Assembly (NCBI GenBank): GCA_905372265.1
Contig: CAJPOL010000058.1
Location: 1 to 11,456, forward strand
Length of the DNA: 11,456 bases
Reading direction: 5' to 3'
Origin: an uncultured Treponema sp.
GTDB lineage: Bacteria; Spirochaetota; Spirochaetia; Treponematales; Treponemataceae
This document shows positions 1 through 6,066 of this stretch, one piece after another. The notes under the pieces were generated by a model. The model saw nothing but the letters and a program-made list of their open reading frames with translations. It was not told the origin of the DNA and did not search any database. The translations under genes and the position numbers were made by a program. The number at the start of each line of letters is the position of its first letter. The stretch's first letter is position 1.

Positions 1-885
1 TCCCTTCCACCATAACATTACTTTACTATACTTTTCTTTCATGCTGAAGCCCTGCTGACGCATCAGCCGCTGCTTGAGGTTGTTAATATTTTCCGCGATA
101 TTATCGGCATCGGAGCTCGTTGTGTGCATTGTCTCTGCAAGCATGGTTCCGTGTTCCGTCAAATTACAAAGCGCACGGTGAATTGCTTCTATAACCGCCT
201 TATTTGCCGTCTGTTTTGCACGTAAGAGCGCTTCATCCTCTTGCAGCTGTTTGATATTTTCTTGTTTTCCGAGATCGGCAATCAATAGCAGCGCTGCAGC
301 GATAATAACCGCATTAATAATGACTTGCGGGAACAAGAGCAGTTCAAACATGAGCGAAGCAGCCTCTGCAAACGGCTTTCCGCCGAGAAGCGGTACAAAC
401 AGCATGATATGCAGGATTTCCCAAACTCCTCCAAAGCATGAAAATAATAAAATAGTTTTGAATGACAGTGTTATGCGTCCGTACTTGCGTCTCAGTATAA
501 AAACAATACCGGTGCACACAACCCCTGAGAAGAAAGTTGCAGCGGCGCAGCCGAGCGCCGTCCATCCCCCGAGCATGTACCGGTACACGCTGCCGATAAG
601 ACCGACAATTATTCCCGGCAGCGGCCCGAGCAATGCGGTTGCAACAACGACGACTCCGGTTCTGATATTCGCGAGCGCATTTCCTACTTGGATGCCGAGT
701 ACTGAAGCTAAGATATTCAAAACGGAAAATATCAGTGTTAGTCCGATTGCGGCAATAAACTCCGCTTGCGTTTTTGTATGATATACCAAGGCAGCCTTTA
801 CCGGTTTTATTTTAAATAAAAAATAAATCACCATAAAGAAGAGCGCTACGTTTGATATAAGCGAAAAGAACGTGGTTTCTGTCAT
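1..885 (-). CDS. 5TMR-LYT membrane sensor, probable methyl-accepting chemotaxis receptor (C-terminus outside window)
   Basis: My own translation of the minus strand from the ATG at 885 stays open for 295 codons to base 1, so the 3' end is missing. Residues about 5-200 are hydrophobic with five or six membrane segments and carry the signature of the LytS-type 5TM receptor domain: GNALANIRTGVVVVATALLG (68-87), then PLPGIIVGLIGSVYRY and LGGWTALGCA (about 105-114). From about 205 the chain turns into a charged helix (KQENIKQLQEDEALLRAKQ) and then a stretch like the start of a treponemal chemotaxis signalling coiled coil (SDADNIAENINNLKQRL, 257-273). I infer a chemotaxis receptor; a LytS-like kinase is the alternative, since neither the MCP hairpin tip nor a kinase domain is reached. 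The last residues in the window (KVMLWWKG) are unusual for an MCP. A Shine-Dalgarno GGAG lies at 897-894, and a possible own promoter overlaps the end of the preceding TOPRIM gene. Confidence 0.8.
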   Translation of the reverse strand, partial: MTETTFFSLISNVALFFMVIYFLFKIKPVKAALVYHTKTQAEFIAAIGLTLIFSVLNILASVLGIQVGNALANIRTGVVVVATALLGPLPGIIVGLIGSVYRYMLGGWTALGCAAATFFSGVVCTGIVFILRRKYGRITLSFKTILLFSCFGGVWEILHIMLFVPLLGGKPFAEAASLMFELLLFPQVIINAVIIAAALLLIADLGKQENIKQLQEDEALLRAKQTANKAVIEAIHRALCNLTEHGTMLAETMHTTSSDADNIAENINNLKQRLMRQQGFSMKEKYSKVMLWWKG

Positions 886-903
886 ATTTTTTTCTCCATA
901 CTT

Positions 904-933
904 ATTATTTGTTAAAAGCCCCGTTCCCGTCAA
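904..933 (-). promoter_or_regulatory. Possible promoter for the 5TMR-LYT receptor gene
   Basis: On the minus strand TTGACG (933-928) is followed after 18 bases by AATAAT (909-904); each hexamer matches the sigma70 consensus at five of six positions. It overlaps the TGA stop of the TOPRIM gene. Transcription would begin near 897, leaving a leader of only about 12 bases with the GGAG at its very 5' end, so the site may be fortuitous and the receptor may instead be read from the upstream pair. Confidence 0.35.
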
Positions 934-1574
934 GCAATGCAGCTATCGGCAAACAGTTCCCGTAAAAATTGCTTTATATCGTTGAATACGGGATGATTAA
1001 AGTCCCAATGTCCATTCACGGCACCCAATCCAAGCGAATTGACCAGCGGAACTTTTGAGGCAAGGTATATCTGCACTTCCGACTTCGCTTTATTGAATTG
1101 AGTATTGTTATGATACATATCTGCAAGCAGATGATTGGTGTACGGCAGAATATAGTCTTTGTATAAATCGTTCTGATGTATCGAGTCGAGACAAACCGTT
1201 TCCAGCATGCCCGGATTGCTGTTATTCGGCATGATAAAGATACCGATTTTCTTATTCCGTATTTTTTCCACCGTCCCGATTGCTTTCGGCGGTTCTAGAT
1301 CGATATGCTGCAAGCTGCCGCAAATGCTCATAAAAGCAGCCGAAGCAGGCGTGTTTTCCGCATCCCGTACAAACCCGAGATTGATAATTTCATCAAAGCC
1401 TTGCATCTTTGAAAAAGCCCGTATAGCAGCGTCAAATCGGTCTTTTCCGCCGATATCTTCAATTTGAACATCATCTATTCCCAAAATAATAAACAGCGCT
1501 TTAAAAAAATTACATTCATCTTTGCCTTCTACCATAAGAAGGGATGATGATACGATTTCTTTTTTCTTCCCCAT
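930..1574 (-). CDS. DUF3226 TOPRIM-fold protein, partner of the upstream AAA ATPase
   Basis: A 214-residue soluble protein. TOPRIM-type features are visible: a first strand ending in the acidic motif LLMVEGKDE (12-20, with E16), then IEDIGGKDRFDAA (38-50), then a second acidic strand GFVRDAE (67-73), where DAE stands in place of the usual DxD. IMPNNSNPGMLE (114-125) and GHWDFNHPVF (188-197) match my memory of the DUF3226 family, which is related to the nuclease half of OLD-type proteins. Nuclease activity is inferred, not shown. The ATG (1574-1572) shares one base with the TAA stop of the ATPase gene (TAATG), and GAGG lies about seven bases upstream, so the two are translationally coupled and presumably work as a complex. 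Substrate unknown. A housekeeping RNA or DNA processing role is the alternative to phage defence. Confidence 0.85.
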   Translation of the reverse strand: MGKKKEIVSSSLLMVEGKDECNFFKALFIILGIDDVQIEDIGGKDRFDAAIRAFSKMQGFDEIINLGFVRDAENTPASAAFMSICGSLQHIDLEPPKAIGTVEKIRNKKIGIFIMPNNSNPGMLETVCLDSIHQNDLYKDYILPYTNHLLADMYHNNTQFNKAKSEVQIYLASKVPLVNSLGLGAVNGHWDFNHPVFNDIKQFLRELFADSCIA

Positions 1575-2620
1575 TAACGAACCTCATAATCTTCTTTTAG
1601 ACTGGTAAGGAGCGTTTCGGAATCAAGATGAACGATTTTCACTTTATTATCCTTTTTTTCCGTTCTGTATAATGATATACAGTCTTCATCATGAATCATT
1701 GCTCCAACCGATGCCAGCGCCTCAATACACTCGTAGGAATGAGTTGTTGCAATTATTTGCACATCGAATAGTTTTGCAGCCATCAAAATTGCTTTCCAAA
1801 ATATCGTGAGACTCGAATAGTGGAGACCGTTTTCAATTTCATCGATGAGCAAGATGCCGTGTTCCATTTCATAGATTGACGATAACACCGATAACGTTCT
1901 TCTGATACCGTCTCCCATAATATTGACCGGCAGAAGCTCGTCCGCGCCTATATCAAAATAAATATTTTCGTTGTTCCCCATACGGATATCGATTAAGTTC
2001 GGTTCAATTTCCTTGAGTACCGTAACGATTGTATTCATACGTTTTTTAATGATGATATTTGAAATATCCTTGGGCATTTGATCCAGCCGTGTTTTTATAT
2101 GGAGATATTTACACGAAAGTTCTTCATGATAGGTGCCCGATAAACTGACCGTCTCATTTTTAATACTGAGCGTTGACTTTTTTTCCGGTCCGGTATTATT
2201 CCAAAAACTGATTTGCAGGCCTTCTATGTTCGGCATTTTTTTTGAGAGCGAGACTGAGAGCGGCTGACCGGTTTTGTCTTCTACGATTTTTATTTTTTTT
2301 GTATCTTCATAAAGCGGTGTGAAAATTGCGCAGCGGGTCATTCCATCAATAAAGCCTTCAAGTTTTATCGGAATGGTAAGGTCTAAATTATGGAAGATAT
2401 ATTTAAAATCGCTGTCGTTTTTAAGGGATAAATCCCTAAATTGATTAATAGCAACGGCGAGTCTCGGTTCCGACATGCCCGCCAGCAAAAAAAATGTTTC
2501 CAGAACGCTCGTTTTTCCGGAATTGTTCTTGCCTACAATCAAATTTACTTGCTTGAGCCCATTAAGTGCGACATACTCTATTCCTCTAAAATGGGATATG
2601 GTTATCGTTTGATACTTCAC
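1574..2620 (-). CDS. OLD/ABC-like AAA family ATPase (AAA_15/AAA_21 type)
   Basis: A 348-residue ATPase of the RecF/SMC/OLD superfamily. It opens with the typical ISHFRGIE strand (8-15). Walker A is GKNNSGKTS (30-38, K36). The middle (about 65-220) is a diverged insertion with no motif I know. An ABC-signature-like stretch MGDGIRRTLSVLSSI (235-249) precedes Walker B GILLIDEIENGLH (255-267, D260 and E261), and the switch strand is QIIATTHSYE (288-297). All catalytic parts are therefore present. The start is GTG at 2620, chosen because GAGG lies five bases upstream and the FRGI strand follows at the usual distance. There is no fused nuclease domain as in one-chain OLD proteins; the TOPRIM part is encoded by the next gene, which overlaps by one base. 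This split organisation resembles PARIS and other two-gene defence modules, but AriB of PARIS is DUF4435, so this is not canonical PARIS. Confidence 0.9.
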   Translation of the reverse strand: MKYQTITISHFRGIEYVALNGLKQVNLIVGKNNSGKTSVLETFFLLAGMSEPRLAVAINQFRDLSLKNDSDFKYIFHNLDLTIPIKLEGFIDGMTRCAIFTPLYEDTKKIKIVEDKTGQPLSVSLSKKMPNIEGLQISFWNNTGPEKKSTLSIKNETVSLSGTYHEELSCKYLHIKTRLDQMPKDISNIIIKKRMNTIVTVLKEIEPNLIDIRMGNNENIYFDIGADELLPVNIMGDGIRRTLSVLSSIYEMEHGILLIDEIENGLHYSSLTIFWKAILMAAKLFDVQIIATTHSYECIEALASVGAMIHDEDCISLYRTEKKDNKVKIVHLDSETLLTSLKEDYEVR

Positions 2621-2643
2621 ATATACCTCGTTGATGCTGAACT

Positions 2644-2681
2644 ATTATATTAAAGATACTCTAATACGGTATATTTTGCAA
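2644..2681 (-). promoter_or_regulatory. AT-rich promoter region of the ATPase-TOPRIM pair
   Basis: The 132 bases between murJ and the ATPase gene hold, on the minus strand, a perfect TATAAT (2649-2644) about 24 bases before the GTG start. A TTGCAA (2681-2676) lies upstream; it is spaced 17 bases from a weaker TATCTT but 26 from the TATAAT, so which pair is used is open. The pair thus probably has its own promoter rather than depending only on the pheS-murJ transcript. I see no clear terminator after murJ. Confidence 0.45.
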
Positions 2682-2752
2682 TATAATTTATGCGAATCAT
2701 TCCGAACCTTCTACCATATGCCGGTACAAGGATGTATGGCCGTTGAAGCGGA

Positions 2753-4354
2753 TCAGGTTTTTTTCATTCTTGTGCTTATTTTTCTTACGGCGGCTTTCAT
2801 AAATGAATCGCCGGTAAGAAATAACAGCGCAACGACAATCAGTGTAAAAAGGGCGGCGCTCATAAAAAGCGGCAATCCCTGCGCAATGATGCGCGGAAAA
2901 TGCGATAGGGGTGCGTAAAGGTCTTCTGCAAAAAAATAGAGCGGCAGGGCGGCAATCAGTGAGAAAAGGCTCATCTTTGCAGTAAACCCGAGCGCAGGCG
3001 GTAAAAAAGCCGTAATATTTACTATTCTGCTCTTTTTTAAAAAGAACAAGAGCAGCGCCGTATTAATAAAACCAGCAATACTGAGCGCAAGAGCAATGCC
3101 GCCGCCTTGCATATATACCGCAAGGATTGCTGCAAGCGCACTATTAACGCCGAAAGAGGCAATCCCCGCAACAGTCGGGCTTTTTGTATCGCTTTTGGCA
3201 TAAAATGCAGAGGTCAAAATCCGGTTCACCGCAATGAAAAAGAGGCCGGTAATATGCCATTGAAAGGCCTGTAAAGTCAGTCTGACGGATTCATCGGTAA
3301 AACGGCGCGTTTTATATACTAAAATGATGATATGTTCTCCCGAACAGAAGAGAAAAAAGGTTGCAGGAATGGTTACCGCCGCAATAATTTTAGCGGCATT
3401 GAGTACCAGCTGCTGAAACGCATCCCATCGTTTATTGACTGCATGTGCCGATAGGTCGGGTAGAATAACCGTTCCGACGGAAACGGCAAAGATACCCAGC
3501 ACGAGCTCTTGCAGGCGGATGGAGTACTGCAAACTTGCCGGTACTCCTACGCCGGCATGAGCCGCTAAAGCAGTTGATACAAGGTCGTTGATTTGATAGG
3601 CCGCCGTTCCAATGAGCGTCGGAACAATCAGCTTGAGGATTTTTTTTGTACCGGCGTTCCTCATGCTGCGCATGAGCGGTATCGGCTTAAACCGGAACCC
3701 TGCCCGCAGTACAAAGGGCAGCTGAAAAAGCATTTGCAGTGTGCCTCCGGCGATAACGCCGATCGACATTGCAAGGGCAGGGTTACCGCATGGGGCTGAC
3801 AGCAGTAATGTCCCGCCGATAACGCAGAGGTTGAACAAAACAGGCGTAACGCCGGTCGGAAGAAAAATCCGTACGCCGTTCAGGATACCCTGAAAAAAGG
3901 CGGCTATTGAGATGAACAGCAGGTACGGAAACATGATGCGGGTCAGCAGCACGGTGGCGGAAAAATCTGCGATTTTTGGGAAGAAGAGCGCAATAATCAA
4001 GCGGCTGCCGAGTATTCCGATTGCAACGGCTGCGGCGGCGGCGAAAGACAGCAGCGTAAAAACTGCCGAAAGAAATTCTTTCATTTCCTCTTTTGCCGCA
4101 CGGGGATCGGCGCCGCCGTTTTCTTGATATTGCTGAAAGGTCGGAATAAAAGCGACGGTCATTGTGTTCTCGGCAAAAATGCGCCTCAGCAAATTGGGGA
4201 TCATAAAAGCGACGGTAAAAGCGTCGGCAAGCGGGCCGGTTCCGAGAAAGGCCGACTTGATCATTTCCCGCACGAGTCCCAATATCCGTGAAAGGAATGT
4301 CAGTGCGGAAAGGCTGAGGCCGCTTTTTACCAATGATGATACGGAGCGTTTCAT
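2753..4354 (-). CDS. murJ: Lipid II flippase MurJ (MviN family)
   Basis: A polytopic inner-membrane protein of 533 residues, the usual length for MurJ, with a hydrophobicity pattern fitting 14 membrane helices. The N-terminus is diagnostic: LTFLSRILGLVRE (18-30), ADAFTVAFMIPNLLRRIFAE (43-62) and AFIPTF (68-73). These supply the residues known to matter in E. coli MurJ: R23, R29, D44, N54 and R57 (five higher than the E. coli numbers). MurJ moves lipid-linked peptidoglycan precursor across the cytoplasmic membrane. It begins 18 bases after the pheS stop, with only a weak Shine-Dalgarno (CCGGAACCC), so it is probably translated from the pheS transcript. The chain ends in a short basic tail (RKISTRMKKT). 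Nothing is missing or unusual within it. Confidence 0.96.
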   Translation of the reverse strand: MKRSVSSLVKSGLSLSALTFLSRILGLVREMIKSAFLGTGPLADAFTVAFMIPNLLRRIFAENTMTVAFIPTFQQYQENGGADPRAAKEEMKEFLSAVFTLLSFAAAAAVAIGILGSRLIIALFFPKIADFSATVLLTRIMFPYLLFISIAAFFQGILNGVRIFLPTGVTPVLFNLCVIGGTLLLSAPCGNPALAMSIGVIAGGTLQMLFQLPFVLRAGFRFKPIPLMRSMRNAGTKKILKLIVPTLIGTAAYQINDLVSTALAAHAGVGVPASLQYSIRLQELVLGIFAVSVGTVILPDLSAHAVNKRWDAFQQLVLNAAKIIAAVTIPATFFLFCSGEHIIILVYKTRRFTDESVRLTLQAFQWHITGLFFIAVNRILTSAFYAKSDTKSPTVAGIASFGVNSALAAILAVYMQGGGIALALSIAGFINTALLLFFLKKSRIVNITAFLPPALGFTAKMSLFSLIAALPLYFFAEDLYAPLSHFPRIIAQGLPLFMSAALFTLIVVALLFLTGDSFMKAAVRKISTRMKKT

Positions 4355-4372
4355 AGGGTTCCGGTGAACCGT

Positions 4373-5920
4373 TTATCTCCGTAATCGGACGCCTTCGATA
4401 TCGCTGCTGAACAGTTCCCGTAAATCGTTTAATCCCAGCGCCATTAGTGCCATGCGGTCAATACCGATGCCCCATGCCAGTACAGGTACATCAACTCCCA
4501 TTGCCTTAGTAACTTCAGGACGGAAAATGCCGGAGCCGCCGAGCTCAAACCAGCCGAGTACCGGATGTTTAATGTGCACTTCTATAGAAGGTTCCGTAAA
4601 CGGAAAGTAGCCTCCGACGTATTTCACTTCCGTTGCACCGGCGATTTCAACGGCAAACATTTCCAGAATGCCGAGCAGCGTCCGTAAGTTTACCTGTTCG
4701 CCCAGTACGATACCCTCCGTCTGGTAAAAGTCCGACAGATGCGTCGCATCGACTTTATCATAACGGAAGCAGCGGGCAATACCGAAGTATTTGCCCGGGA
4801 TTTTTGCCTTTGCAAGCTGATGGGCCGAAAGTACTGTCCCTTGACTGCGCAGCAACAGTTGACGGGTAAAATCGCGGTCAAACAGATAGTTCCATCCGCG
4901 GCTGCCGCTCGTTCCTCCATTTTCGTGTACTTCCGCTACATTTGAAAGGAACGGCTCTTCAATCGCTTTAGCATGAGTAGGCTGCTTGAGATAGTAGACA
5001 TCATGAATATCACGGGCTGCATGGAATTGGGGCATAAACAGCGCATCGGAATTCCAAAAATCGGTTTCGACCAGCGGGCCGTCAAATTCTTCAAAACCGA
5101 GAGCTGTCAGCTTGTCCTTAACGCCCTCCAAAAAATCGCTATAAGGATTTGTTCGTCCGGGTATGATGCGCGCAGGGGGTAATTGGATATTATAGCTTCT
5201 GAAGGTTTGCGTTTTCCATGCGCCTGTTTTTAAACTATCGGCGGTCAGCTGACCGGTTTCCTCACCGGTAATGCCGGCAGCGCGCAATGCAGTCTGCACT
5301 GCAGATACTATTTCCGTAAAGCCATAGACAATTTCATCCCGTTCGATAATTTTAAAAGCGGCATCACCGGCTCCGCGTTTTTTTGCAATACCGGCGATAC
5401 AGGTCTTTTCATCCGCCGTTAAAGCATCTTCGGATAGACGGCATTCAGGCGCTTCGGCAGCCCTCTGCAACAAGTTCTTTATCGATAAAAAATACATACC
5501 GTCCGGGTCTTTAATGTATGCAGCTTGTTTTTCATCATTTAAAGCGGTACAGCCCTCTTTGGAAAGCTGTCCGAAAGAGGAACCGACATCTTTATTCTGT
5601 AAGCCGAGCTTTTCCGCAATTTCAGGCAGCTTTAACGGTCCCGTTTCTTTCAGCAGTTTGATAATACGTTCGGCGGGCGTTCCGTTTTTTGCGTAATCTT
5701 TGCCGAGCTCCGTCAGTTCATATAAGACCGTTGTTTTTCTTGTTTTTTCATGTATGAGATTTTTTAACTTGAGCCATGAGAAAACTTGATTAGCATGTCC
5801 TTCTTTATACTGCAGCGCTTCTTGCAGTTTCTTTGCATATAAATCTTCGCCGACGTTAAAATTTTTTAATACCTTAATTTCAAGCGAATGCAGGTTTTTT
5901 AACAGCGATTGTACATCCAT
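4373..5920 (-). CDS. pheS: Phenylalanyl-tRNA synthetase alpha subunit, archaeal/eukaryotic type
   Basis: The catalytic subunit of the enzyme that charges tRNA-Phe. I start it at the ATG at 5920 (515 residues) rather than the in-frame ATG at 5944: GGGAGGAA sits six bases before 5920, no ribosome binding site precedes 5944, the promoter would start RNA near 5953, and MDVQSLLKNLHSLE is the usual family N-terminus. The first 150 residues form winged-helix-like modules as in archaeal PheS. The class II core follows (numbering from 5920): KTGAWKTQTFRSYN (231-244), motif 1 around GFEEFDGPLVETDFWN (275-290), motif 2 FRYDKVDATHLSDFYQTEG (385-403) and motif 3 GIGIDRMAL (484-492). Bacterial-type PheS is shorter and differs here. 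The archaeal type is known in spirochaetes and attributed to ancient transfer. The beta subunit gene pheT is not in the window; murJ follows instead. Confidence 0.96.
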   Translation of the reverse strand: MDVQSLLKNLHSLEIKVLKNFNVGEDLYAKKLQEALQYKEGHANQVFSWLKLKNLIHEKTRKTTVLYELTELGKDYAKNGTPAERIIKLLKETGPLKLPEIAEKLGLQNKDVGSSFGQLSKEGCTALNDEKQAAYIKDPDGMYFLSIKNLLQRAAEAPECRLSEDALTADEKTCIAGIAKKRGAGDAAFKIIERDEIVYGFTEIVSAVQTALRAAGITGEETGQLTADSLKTGAWKTQTFRSYNIQLPPARIIPGRTNPYSDFLEGVKDKLTALGFEEFDGPLVETDFWNSDALFMPQFHAARDIHDVYYLKQPTHAKAIEEPFLSNVAEVHENGGTSGSRGWNYLFDRDFTRQLLLRSQGTVLSAHQLAKAKIPGKYFGIARCFRYDKVDATHLSDFYQTEGIVLGEQVNLRTLLGILEMFAVEIAGATEVKYVGGYFPFTEPSIEVHIKHPVLGWFELGGSGIFRPEVTKAMGVDVPVLAWGIGIDRMALMALGLNDLRELFSSDIEGVRLRR

Positions 5921-5959
5921 AACGGCTTCCTCCCTCTTTTTCATGATAACACGGGGGAG

Positions 5960-5988
5960 ATAATACCCTATTTATTGACTTTGGTGAA
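5960..5988 (-). promoter_or_regulatory. Promoter of the pheS-murJ operon
   Basis: Minus-strand TTCACC (5988-5983), 17 bases, then TATTAT (5965-5960): four and five matches to the sigma70 hexamers at ideal spacing. Predicted transcription start is near 5953, giving a leader of about 33 bases that contains the GGGAGGAA ribosome binding site for the ATG at 5920. Confidence 0.6.
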
Positions 5989-6066
5989 TAGTATGCGCAT
6001 AGGACACAGGGCAACTGCATCATAAAAAGTCTATGCACTGTTCCGCTTTTTCTATATGATGGGGCC

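Noticed and set aside
251..781. Plus-strand open frame of 176 codons
   Set aside because: It lies antisense to the 5TMR-LYT receptor gene, whose minus-strand translation has clear family motifs and a ribosome binding site; the plus-strand product shows no recognisable domain.
930..2620. Calling the ATPase-TOPRIM pair PARIS or Gabija outright
   Set aside because: The TOPRIM partner matches DUF3226 rather than DUF4435, and there is no UvrD-like helicase as in Gabija.
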